DNA of 5,071 nucleotides from CAYNYM01 sp049366815 (GCA_049366815.1 JBMNCO010000172.1:1-5071), one strand, 5' to 3'; positions 1 to 5,071 are shown, counted from the first letter of the stretch. Numbers and translations are program-made. Notes: generated by a model not told the origin, from the letters alone.

Positions 1-1040
1 GCCCGTTCCAAGGCGATATCCCAGCCCTTGAAAACCCCTCCCATGCCACCGGCGCCGATAAAAGATACGGCCTTGTAATTGTCGAGCTGTTTGCCTATCA
101 GGCTGTGATAAAACCGAACATCGTATGACTCCACGTTGCTCTTTGGGGGAAGATTCGCAGGTGCATGGCCTTCGGCTTCGGTCATTATGATCGTCTCTTT
201 GATATTCTGAGAAGAAGTCGACGGTTTGCCGGTCGTTGTTGTGGACGGGTTGAGATCACCATTCTGGATAAGGGATGCAAGGTACTGCAAAATTTCTTTC
301 CACTGGGGCCCTTTTTCTACTTCTATGCCAATGCCCGCCGACGGGTTGAAGTTTTTAAAGGCGATGTGTTTGACTTGACCTTTAACGACGGATATGCCCG
401 TCGGCAAGGAGACTCTGACATAGAGTTCGACGCCGGGTTTACCGAGCAAGGGGGTCTCCAGAAACATTCCCCTGACATTCAGGTTTTTAATCCGGCCCGG
501 CATCCAGAGAATGCCATTGCGTGAGACTCCGACATGCAGTGCGGGAAGGATATGTGCCCTCCTTCCTTTGCGCCTTTCATGAACAATGGACTCAGGGTCG
601 TTGGGCTGGAGATCTGAGGACTCATCCTTTGGGACCTGATGCGCGGGTTCTGCTTTCGCGGATCCGGATACAGGGAAAACTTCCTTGATACGCAAAACAA
701 CTTCCTCCGTTTCCAGAGGATAGACGATAAAATCAACAGCTCCCAGTTTGAAGGCCTTTATCGCCCTTCCCTGATCACTGATCGGCACCAAAAAAATGAA
801 GGGGATCTTTTCTCTCAGGGGGTCGCTCTTTAAAAATCGCAGAAAGTCATATCCGCTAATGTCGTTGAGCCTGTTATCGCAAACAATTAATCCCACGGCG
901 TTGGAAGTGACGACCGACAGCGCCCCTCTCATATCGCTTGCGGTCATTACGGAATAGCCTGATTGCAGGAGGGACTCCTGCATATCTCTCAGGAAATTCT
1001 CGTCGCGGTTGATAAAAAGTATATCGTTCTTTTGGCTCAT
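1..1040 (-). CDS. Receiver-PilZ-Ser/Thr protein kinase, C-terminus beyond window
   Basis: The first 346 codons are seen; the frame is open at the window edge, so this gene is partial. Residues 5-122 form a CheY-like receiver. Asp55 (in VCDNRL) fits the phospho-acceptor, but the acidic pair is Asn11-Arg12, the switch Thr/Ser is Val85 and the conserved Lys is Tyr107, so normal phosphoryl switching is doubtful. Residues about 154-255 form a PilZ domain: RRKGRR at 156-161 supplies the RxxxR part and NLNVRG at 186-191 stands where (D/N)xSxxG is expected, with Asn for Ser. A Thr/Ser-rich linker (about 260-305) follows. From about 315 a Hanks-type kinase begins (IGKQLDNYKAVSFIGAGGMG), with its glycine-rich loop at 329-336; the catalytic Lys and the rest lie outside. 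The role is probably cytoplasmic Ser/Thr phosphorylation controlled by the receiver and a c-di-GMP-type domain. ATG at 1040 is chosen because the receiver fold begins within six residues, but no good Shine-Dalgarno precedes it. It lies 75 bp after the CheX-like gene, so is probably cotranscribed. Domain calls are firm; ligand binding is inferred. Confidence 0.9.
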   Translation of the reverse strand, partial: MSQKNDILFINRDENFLRDMQESLLQSGYSVMTASDMRGALSVVTSNAVGLIVCDNRLNDISGYDFLRFLKSDPLREKIPFIFLVPISDQGRAIKAFKLGAVDFIVYPLETEEVVLRIKEVFPVSGSAKAEPAHQVPKDESSDLQPNDPESIVHERRKGRRAHILPALHVGVSRNGILWMPGRIKNLNVRGMFLETPLLGKPGVELYVRVSLPTGISVVKGQVKHIAFKNFNPSAGIGIEVEKGPQWKEILQYLASLIQNGDLNPSTTTTGKPSTSSQNIKETIIMTEAEGHAPANLPPKSNVESYDVRFYHSLIGKQLDNYKAVSFIGAGGMGGVFKGWDIALER

Positions 1041-1115
1041 AATGCTTGGGAATGAAGAACTGGCAGCGAAAATATATGAATTATTCAGGAGCGCCCATGG
1101 CCTCAAACAGCGGGC

Positions 1116-1973
1116 TTAATTGGACGGCACCTTTCCCCTCCTGTTCGGATTCAAACAGACTTGGAGCGCAAAATACTGAAAATTTACCTCAAATATGAGT
1201 ACGGCAATCGGCGTGTTTTCGGCATGACCGATCTGATGTCCGCTTCCGACAATGACCGATGGAAGGGAGATCTCAAAATGGTAGGGCTTTCCGACAAACT
1301 CCTTTTTGGTCGAGCCACTGATCATGTTGATAATTTCGGCCACACCATCGTGAATCAATTCCCCGTTAATGTGTTCTTCATTCACTCCCATCATCCGGGC
1401 AAGGATCTTTTGTGCAAGTGGCCAATAGAATGTGATGCCAAGGATCCCTTCTGATTCTCCGGAAAGACCGATGATACCTGAAATGTCTCCGTAGATCTTG
1501 AAGTCATTGGCAAAGTATACCTCGCGGAAGGTCGGTTCCGCAGCGGCCGTCATCTTTAATACCTCGCATGTATTCCTTATGAAGGCATCGAGGTATTCCA
1601 TTTCTTGTTTCAAGGGTTTTCGATTCGGAACCAGATAACCTTTCAATATCTGCTGACAGGCGGCCGGTGGATCGCTGAGTGACAGCACCTCTGTTGCCCC
1701 GGAGGTGATGTAGGCCTCTACGGATCCGATGTTTTCCTCCCTTTTGACGAGAATAATGGGGATATTCCTGAAATAACACGCATAACGCAATTTTCGTATC
1801 CGGTGCAATATGGCATCCTGGTTTATGCCGACCTCCAGGATAATCATTCTGTAATCTTGCAGATCATGAATGTTTTCAAAGGATTCGTTTAGAAAAGTGA
1901 CTTCGTCTCCCAGTAGGGTGGAAAATGTGTCGGTCACCTGTGAAGTGCAATCAATGGCAATGATCGTATCCAT
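1116..1973 (-). CDS. Pseudo-receiver fused to CheX-type chemotaxis phosphatase domain
   Basis: This is a 285-residue cytoplasmic protein. Residues 1-115 have the receiver pattern of alternating hydrophobic strands (TIIAID, YRMIILEV, IPIILV, GATEVLSL), but the phospho-acceptor position at the end of strand 3 is Glu47, only one N-terminal acidic residue remains (Asp8), and the switch Thr and conserved Lys are absent. Residues about 125-275 match the CheX/CheC-type fold: a first strand set with GDISGIIGLSGESEG (162-176), then helices, then HDGVAEIINMISG (208-220) holding the ExxN pair Glu213/Asn216 used by this family to hydrolyse phospho-CheY. The simplest role is to dephosphorylate the CheY-like protein encoded just upstream, with the N-terminal domain as a fixed or docking module. 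The start at 1973 is supported by GGAGAG at 1983-1988, nine bases upstream. Its ATG overlaps the stop of a possible small ORF (TAATG), and the next gene follows after 75 bp in the same frame. The CheX assignment is by motif and fold pattern; the partner is inferred. Confidence 0.85.
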   Translation of the reverse strand: MDTIIAIDCTSQVTDTFSTLLGDEVTFLNESFENIHDLQDYRMIILEVGINQDAILHRIRKLRYACYFRNIPIILVKREENIGSVEAYITSGATEVLSLSDPPAACQQILKGYLVPNRKPLKQEMEYLDAFIRNTCEVLKMTAAAEPTFREVYFANDFKIYGDISGIIGLSGESEGILGITFYWPLAQKILARMMGVNEEHINGELIHDGVAEIINMISGSTKKEFVGKPYHFEISLPSVIVGSGHQIGHAENTPIAVLIFEVNFQYFALQVCLNPNRRGKVPSN

Positions 1974-2083
1974 TATGAATAGCTCTCCATGTCCTGATAT
2001 TTATGTGGCAACACCGCATTGAAACCCTGAATGGACAGGGCCGGCAGGCTCTCTTGTGGGGAAAGGCCGCTTTCAAAATCCAC
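1973..2083 (-). CDS. Possible 36-residue small ORF between CheY-like and CheX-like genes
   Basis: The 120-bp gap between the CheY-like stop and the CheX-like start contains an open frame beginning with GTG at 2083-2081 and ending in TAA at 1975-1973. The TAA shares its last A with the next gene's ATG, giving a TAATG junction typical of translational coupling. The predicted peptide starts VDFESGLSPQESLPALSIQG and ends DMESYS; it is acidic to neutral, with no membrane segment and no cysteine. The frame is closed upstream by TAG within the end of the CheY-like gene. The ribosome site is poor (GAG about nine bases before GTG). A stop-free stretch of this length arises by chance fairly often, so this may be only a leader for the following gene. 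I recognise no family. Confidence 0.3.
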   Translation of the reverse strand: MDFESGLSPQESLPALSIQGFNAVLPHKYQDMESYS

Positions 2084-2093
2084 AAGTCCAAAC

Positions 2094-2456
2094 TCAAAGG
2101 GTGTTTCGGACTAAATCAAGCAGCTTTTCCGGAGTGAATGGTTTTGACAAATATCCCTTTGCGCCGGCCCTGAAGGCCTTTTCCATTTTATCGTCTTCCG
2201 ACTCCGTCGAGACCATCAACACGGGAATATCTCTGTGCGGATTATTGGCCTTTATCGATTCCAAGACTTCCAATCCATTCATTATGGGCATGTTCCAGTC
2301 AAGAAGGATGAGCCCGATGTCCTGCCCGTATGTTTCCAAGGAATCCAAGACTTCCTGTCCGTTACTCGCATGGATGACCTCGAGACCGATGGGACTTATA
2401 GCCTTTTGTATTATATTCCTCATGACGCGTGAATCATCAGCAATGATCACCTTCAT
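2094..2456 (-). CDS. Single-domain CheY-like response regulator
   Basis: This 120-residue protein is the full length of a stand-alone receiver with no output domain. All the functional residues are present: Asp7-Asp8 (metal-binding acidic pair), Asp53 in LILLDWNMP (phospho-acceptor), Ser83 in LMVST (switch hydroxyl), and Lys105 in GYLSKPF. It should accept phosphate from a histidine kinase and act through protein-protein contact, as CheY does at a flagellar motor or as a phosphorelay intermediate; no cognate kinase is visible here. GAGG at 2464-2467, seven bases before the ATG, supports the start. The CheX-like gene 120 bp downstream on the same strand suggests that its product switches this protein off. 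It is probably the first gene of the cluster, since 388 bp of non-coding DNA separates it from proA. Whether it is a chemotaxis CheY or another type of receiver cannot be told from sequence alone. Confidence 0.95.
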   Translation of the reverse strand: MKVIIADDSRVMRNIIQKAISPIGLEVIHASNGQEVLDSLETYGQDIGLILLDWNMPIMNGLEVLESIKANNPHRDIPVLMVSTESEDDKMEKAFRAGAKGYLSKPFTPEKLLDLVRNTL

Positions 2457-2844
2457 TTCCCGACCTCACAGTTCATATGTCTCCGATTTATCAGCCCTCC
2501 GATTCCTATATATCGGCTCACCGTGTCGTATCGTTAAATTTTTTGAAATCGTCTTTGGGTCTCAGGACCGGGTATGGGGTGCGGCTTGCTGTAATGCGGT
2601 TTACTCGGGTGAGAATTTTAATGGATTCAATTGTGTTTCTTTTGGCAGACGGTTGGTGGTGAAAACAGCCATCTTTATATGGATGTACCTTCCTAAGCGG
2701 AAGGCAGGGGCCCGGGATCTTTTCGTAGTCCCGCCTGGGGCGGGATAGTTTGACCCTGAATCAGGATAAATGAAGAACCTGAATCCCACAGGGACCCGAG
2801 CCATGGACGGAGGAGGGAGCGCAACGAGGAGAACATCCCGGGCC
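2457..2844. other. Intergenic region between proA and the signalling cluster
   Basis: No convincing gene lies here; open frames on both strands are short, lack ribosome sites and have low-quality translations. The half next to proA is a self-complementary element (described separately). Beside it is a small hairpin at 2688-2704 (CCTTCC, five-base loop, GGAAGG). The half next to the CheY-like gene is A/T-rich and should hold that gene's promoter. An 8-bp direct repeat, CTCCGATT, occurs at 2481-2488 and 2497-2504, and CCGAT/ATCGG half-sites lie at 2499-2503 and 2512-2516. I find no hairpin followed by a T-run, so no classical intrinsic terminator for proA is visible. Confidence 0.6.
2507..2537 (-). 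promoter_or_regulatory. Weak sigma70-type promoter candidate for the CheY-like gene
   Basis: Reading the minus strand, TTAACG (2537-2532) could be a -35 and GATATA or TATATA (2514-2507) a -10, with 17 or 19 bases between them. It lies about 50 bases before the start codon, in the only A/T-rich stretch upstream of the cluster. The boxes match the consensus only partly, so position and context are the main support. The CTCCGATT direct repeat overlaps the expected transcription start. Confidence 0.25.
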
Positions 2845-2845
2845 C
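2708..2845 (-). repeat. Self-complementary element abutting the proA stop codon
   Basis: Two perfect 11-bp inverted arms, GGGCCCGGGAT (2708-2718) and ATCCCGGGCCC (2835-2845), enclose 116 bp that folds further. A nested hairpin pairs CCCTG (2754-2758) with CAGGG (2789-2793), and inside it TCAGG (2761-2765) with CCTGA (2778-2782) around a 12-base loop. A second hairpin pairs TCCCGCC (2729-2735) with GGCGGGA (2739-2745) around a three-base loop. The outer arm begins at the last base of the proA TAG codon, so on the proA transcript this would be a multibranched 3' structure. There is no T-run, so it is not a standard intrinsic terminator. It could be a dispersed miniature inverted-repeat element or a structured 3' UTR; the sequence cannot separate these. 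The pairing is seen directly, its function is unknown. Confidence 0.5.
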
Positions 2846-4140
2846 TACATAGAGAATGGCGTATCAAGATCTCTGTGAATAAAGGTGGCCGAACCGTCGG
2901 CGTAATCCGAAACGATCTGTCCCTTCCCTTTGATCAGCCATTTGTAGATCACTAAACCTTCGAGCCCCACGGGTCCGCGGGCATGAATCTTATTGGTGCT
3001 GATGCCCACTTCTGCACCCAGGCCGTAACGATATCCATCGCTGAACCGGGTGCTGCAGTTCCAGAATACATTTCCGGAGTCCACCAGATCCATGAAGCGT
3101 TTTGCGGTCGACGGGTTCGCAGTGACGATGGCGTCCGTATGTCCGGATCCGTATGTATTGATGTGTTCAATGGCCTCGTCGTCACTCATGACAACCTTGA
3201 CGGCGACAATGAGATCCAGATACTCGGTCCGCCAGTCCTCTTCGGTCGCCGCCCTGGCCTCGATGATCGCAGAAGTCTTCGGGCAGCCCCTGATTTCTAC
3301 GTTGCGGGCCGCGAGTTCCTTCTCGATCATGGAAAGGAATTGGGCTGCTATCGACTCATGAACGAGAAATGTCTCTGCGGCGTTGCATACCGCCACGTAC
3401 TGGCACTTCGAATCCACGGCGATGTCGCAGGCCATCCTCAAATCGGCTTCGGCATCCACGTAGACATGGCATATCCCGTCGGCGTGTCCCAGTACGGGGA
3501 TATTGGAATGATCCATGATATATTTCACGAAGGCATTGGAACCGCGGGGGATAAGGAGATCGATGCTCTCGTCCATCTTGAGCATTTCGTCCACTTCCTC
3601 CCGGGTCTCCAGGAGCTGGAGCCATCCGGAAGGGATGCCCGCCGCTTCACTCGCCCGTGCAATAACCTCGGAAAGGGCGCGATTGGTGTTTGTCGCCTCC
3701 CTGCCGCCCTTGAGCAACACGGCATTCCCGCTCTTCAGACAAAGCGTGGAAATCTGGACCAGGGCATCCGGCCTCGATTCGAAAACGACGCCGACCACCC
3801 CGATCGGGCAGCTCACCTGATAGAGTTCGAGCCCCTCGTCCAGTTCCCTTGCGCTGAGGGTGGTGCCGACCGGATCCCTGAGGCCGATAAGACTCCTGAT
3901 TCCATTGATGACGTCATGAAGCTTTGCTTCATCAAACTTCAGGCGTTTCAACAGGGGTGGGGCCAGGTTTTCTTTGCGACTGAGTGCCAGGTCTTTCTCG
4001 TTGGCCTCAAGGATCGCCTGATTTTCCTTCAGGAGGGCCTGGGCGATGGCCTCCAGCGCCTTGTTTTTCACGGCCGTCTCTATGGCGGCCAATTGAATAG
4101 ATGCCTTTTTTGCAGCCTTTGCTGCCCCGTGAATATCCAT
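2845..4140 (-). CDS. proA: Gamma-glutamyl phosphate reductase (glutamate-5-semialdehyde dehydrogenase)
   Basis: The enzyme reduces gamma-glutamyl phosphate with NADPH to glutamate-5-semialdehyde, the second step of proline synthesis from glutamate, in the cytoplasm. The 431-residue product matches the family along its full length (usually near 420). Landmarks are VVFESRPDAL (118-127), VLLKGGREA (141-149), PRGSNAFV (198-205), the catalytic cysteine Cys252 in VCNAAETFLVH (251-261), STRFSDGYRYGLGAEVGIST (363-382) and HARGPVGLEGL (386-396). A short extra tail follows IKGKGQI. The frame stays open to 4290, but the start at 4140 gives the usual ProA N-terminus (MDIHGAAKAAKKAS) and has a ribosome site just upstream; the 50 residues before it look unlike the family. 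The proB partner is not adjacent and the flanking genes are unrelated, so it appears monocistronic. Identification is firm. Confidence 0.97.
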   Translation of the reverse strand: MDIHGAAKAAKKASIQLAAIETAVKNKALEAIAQALLKENQAILEANEKDLALSRKENLAPPLLKRLKFDEAKLHDVINGIRSLIGLRDPVGTTLSARELDEGLELYQVSCPIGVVGVVFESRPDALVQISTLCLKSGNAVLLKGGREATNTNRALSEVIARASEAAGIPSGWLQLLETREEVDEMLKMDESIDLLIPRGSNAFVKYIMDHSNIPVLGHADGICHVYVDAEADLRMACDIAVDSKCQYVAVCNAAETFLVHESIAAQFLSMIEKELAARNVEIRGCPKTSAIIEARAATEEDWRTEYLDLIVAVKVVMSDDEAIEHINTYGSGHTDAIVTANPSTAKRFMDLVDSGNVFWNCSTRFSDGYRYGLGAEVGISTNKIHARGPVGLEGLVIYKWLIKGKGQIVSDYADGSATFIHRDLDTPFSM

Positions 4141-4143
4141 TTT

Positions 4144-4156
4144 CCCTGTTTCCTCT
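4144..4156 (-). promoter_or_regulatory. proA: Ribosome binding site fixing the proA start
   Basis: On the minus strand AGAGGA (4156-4151) lies ten bases and AGGG (4147-4144) three bases before the ATG at 4140. This purine-rich stretch favours 4140 over the upstream in-frame ATG at 4290. Confidence 0.6.
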
Positions 4157-4194
4157 GCGATATGATCTAGATTGATTGTGAAAGAGACCTCTGA

Positions 4195-4224
4195 TGAATA
4201 CATGATTTCACACGGCCAAGTCAA
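4195..4224 (-). promoter_or_regulatory. Candidate sigma70 promoter for proA
   Basis: TTGACT (4224-4219, five of six bases of the -35 consensus) is followed 18 bases later by TATTCA (4200-4195), a poor -10. Transcription would begin near 4188, leaving a leader of about 48 bases. The -35 is good, the -10 weak and the spacing slightly long, so this is tentative. Confidence 0.35.
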
Positions 4225-4296
4225 CCTGAAGTGGTCAGGATGAAAGACCGGGCTCGGATTCCCGGCCCTGAAGGTCGGAACAGGATCCAAAAAAGA

Positions 4297-4308
4297 CTGA
4301 ATATTCAG
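4297..4308. promoter_or_regulatory. Perfect 12-bp dyad, possible operator
   Basis: CTGAATATTCAG reads the same on both strands and lies midway between the divergent starts. Dyads of this length can bind dimeric repressors, but one of this size could also be chance. No regulator gene is adjacent to suggest an owner. Confidence 0.25.
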
Positions 4309-4450
4309 GCCTGGAAAGCCGATAGATAAACGCGGGGAAAATATGGGGATGCCACAGGCTCATCCCGCTCAGAGAAATGTGCCTCAGAATAAACAGTATA
4401 GGATAGATCGATAGTGCGCAAATCAAGGACGGGAGGCCTTTGGATAAAAA

Positions 4451-4523
4451 AGGAGGACCCCTGGTCGACATGGCGCGAGGATTTTTCATTAGCAGGGGTT
4501 CTAAATCATGTCCATCAGAATGA
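4451..4523 (+). promoter_or_regulatory. Orphan Shine-Dalgarno with 17-codon leader ORF overlapping the CHASE4 start
   Basis: AGGAGG (4451-4456) follows an A-run and is the strongest ribosome-site match in the window, yet the nearest ATG (4470) is 13 bases away, which is longer than normal. That ATG opens a 17-residue frame (MARGFFISRGSKSCPSE) stopping at 4523, so it overlaps the CHASE4 start at 4508 in another frame. It may couple translation into the sensor gene, or mean nothing. Confidence 0.22.
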
Positions 4524-5071
4524 AGGCATTTATCTATATCGTCTTCTTTTTTGTGATAATGGCTGTCCTGGTTCTGGCTGTCCAACGGTCAATTATCTTC
4601 CCGAGCTTTATAAAAATTGAATACAACGAGACGGCGGAAAACATACTCAGGGTCACCAAGTCAATCGATCGCGAGATTTTCCACCTGGATAAACTGTGCC
4701 ATGACTGGGCGGCATGGAATGATACCTATGATTTTATTGAAAGCCGGTCTGGAGAGTATATTGTAAACAATCTGCTGGATGAGGCATTTAGTAGCAATAA
4801 CGTTAACTTAATGTTCTTTTTTAAAAATGACGGTTCCATTTCATGGGGGCGTGTCTATGATTTGGAAACAGAAGAGCCCGTTGTCGTTGATTTTTTGGAT
4901 GTTGATAAATTAGACCCGTCACATATTCTGATTTCCCTGAGTTCATCAAATGGAGAGGAGGCGGACAAAGAAAAATCAGGTATTATTGATACGTCTCAAG
5001 GCCCCATGATCTTCGTTTCTCGTCCAATCCTGCGTTCCGACGGCTCCGGCCCGTCCAGAGGCGTACTTACT
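4508..5071 (+). CDS. CHASE4-domain membrane sensor protein, N-terminal part
   Basis: The first 188 residues are visible and the frame runs off the window. Residues about 7-28 (FIYIVFFFVIMAVLVLAV) are a membrane segment with basic residues (Arg4, Lys6) before it, placing the N-terminus in the cytoplasm. From about 38 the sequence matches the periplasmic CHASE4 sensory domain: a long helix with HDWAAWNDTYDFIE (65-78) carrying the typical W..W.DTY core, then NNLLDEAF, NVNLMFFFKNDGS with a strand pattern, and near the edge MIFVSRPILRSDGSGPSRG, which fits the closing CHASE4 strands. In known proteins CHASE4 is followed by a second membrane segment and then a histidine kinase, GGDEF/EAL or similar output, which is not visible here. 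A TAA in frame at 4502-4504 rules out an upstream start; AGGGG at 4494-4498, nine bases before the ATG, supports 4508. The ligand is unknown. Confidence 0.85.
   Translation, partial: MSIRMKAFIYIVFFFVIMAVLVLAVQRSIIFPSFIKIEYNETAENILRVTKSIDREIFHLDKLCHDWAAWNDTYDFIESRSGEYIVNNLLDEAFSSNNVNLMFFFKNDGSISWGRVYDLETEEPVVVDFLDVDKLDPSHILISLSSSNGEEADKEKSGIIDTSQGPMIFVSRPILRSDGSGPSRGVLT

Larger units (their letters stand above)
4141..4507. other. Divergent intergenic region between proA and the CHASE4 gene
   Basis: These 367 bp separate two divergently transcribed genes and should carry both promoters. Besides the proA -35/-10 candidate, I see a perfect 12-bp palindrome, CTGAATATTCAG, at 4297-4308; a strong AGGAGG at 4451-4456 without a gene at normal spacing; and the true CHASE4 ribosome site, AGGGG, at 4494-4498. 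No good -35/-10 pair or sigma54 element is clear for the plus-strand gene. The minus-strand frame crossing this area (4585-4235) overlaps the CHASE4 start and has no protein-like features. Confidence 0.55.

Noticed and set aside
165..524. 119-codon plus-strand open frame opposite the PilZ/kinase gene
   Set aside because: It is antisense to the PilZ region, whose translation matches known motifs; the frame itself shows no domain pattern.
2025..2040. Hairpin CCCTG/CAGGG in the gap before the CheX-like gene, considered as a terminator
   Set aside because: The stem is only 5 bp, there is no T-run on either strand, and it lies inside the possible small ORF.
2729..2745. GC-rich hairpin considered as an intrinsic terminator for proA
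   Set aside because: The stem is good (7 bp, three-base loop), but the minus strand continues with CTACGAAAAG rather than a T-run; it is reported as part of the larger element instead.
2056..2748. 230-codon plus-strand open frame across the CheY-like gene
   Set aside because: It is antisense to a complete canonical receiver and continues through non-coding DNA, with no ribosome site or family pattern.
2601..2867. 88-codon minus-strand open frame after proA
   Set aside because: It overlaps the proA end and runs through the inverted-repeat element, so its sequence is better explained by that element than by a protein.
2983..4170. 395-codon plus-strand open frame opposite proA
   Set aside because: It is fully antisense to a firmly identified proA, its translation has no recognisable family pattern, and it is explained by the codon bias of the proA strand.
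4141..4290. 50-residue N-terminal extension of proA
   Set aside because: The extension is unlike ProA N-termini, would place translation across the promoter candidate, and the ATG at 4140 has a suitable ribosome site.
4235..4585. 116-codon minus-strand open frame upstream of proA
   Set aside because: It overlaps the well-supported CHASE4 start on the other strand and has no motif, ribosome site or membrane pattern worth calling.

Overview
The window looks like chromosomal DNA of a free-living Gram-negative bacterium rich in signal transduction. A Desulfobacterota (former Deltaproteobacteria) host is my best guess. It rests on the style of the proteins (receiver domains joined to PilZ, CheX and Ser/Thr-kinase domains, plus a CHASE4 sensor) and on balanced base composition; it is an inference, not a match. 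I see no rRNA, tRNA, CRISPR array, transposase, phage gene or recognisable origin.

Layout. Positions 1-2456 carry a minus-strand signalling cluster, read from right to left. First is a canonical single-domain CheY-like response regulator (2456-2094). A possible 36-codon small ORF (2083-1973) fills the gap to the next gene. Then comes a degenerate receiver fused to a CheX-type phosphatase domain (1973-1116). Last is a receiver-PilZ-Ser/Thr-kinase protein (1040 to beyond position 1), cut by the window edge in the glycine-rich loop of the kinase. Positions 2457-2844 are intergenic and hold a compact, multiply self-complementary element (2708-2845) that starts exactly at the proA stop codon. Positions 2845-4140 are proA (gamma-glutamyl phosphate reductase, proline biosynthesis), also on the minus strand and probably transcribed alone. 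Positions 4141-4507 are a divergent intergenic region with a weak proA promoter candidate and a perfect 12-bp dyad. From 4508 to the right edge, on the plus strand, is the N-terminal part of a membrane-anchored CHASE4 sensor.

How the parts may work together. The CheY-like protein has every phosphorylation residue. The next protein carries the ExxN catalytic motif of CheX/CheC-type CheY-P phosphatases, behind a receiver whose phospho-acceptor Asp is Glu. The third protein joins a receiver that has lost most of its switch residues to a PilZ (c-di-GMP-type) domain and a Hanks-type kinase. The three form a plausible small circuit: a phosphorylated switch, its own phosphatase, and a Ser/Thr-kinase output that could read c-di-GMP. 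No histidine kinase is visible in the window, although the CHASE4 protein could be one (its output domain lies beyond the edge). proA is metabolically unrelated and is probably only a neighbour.
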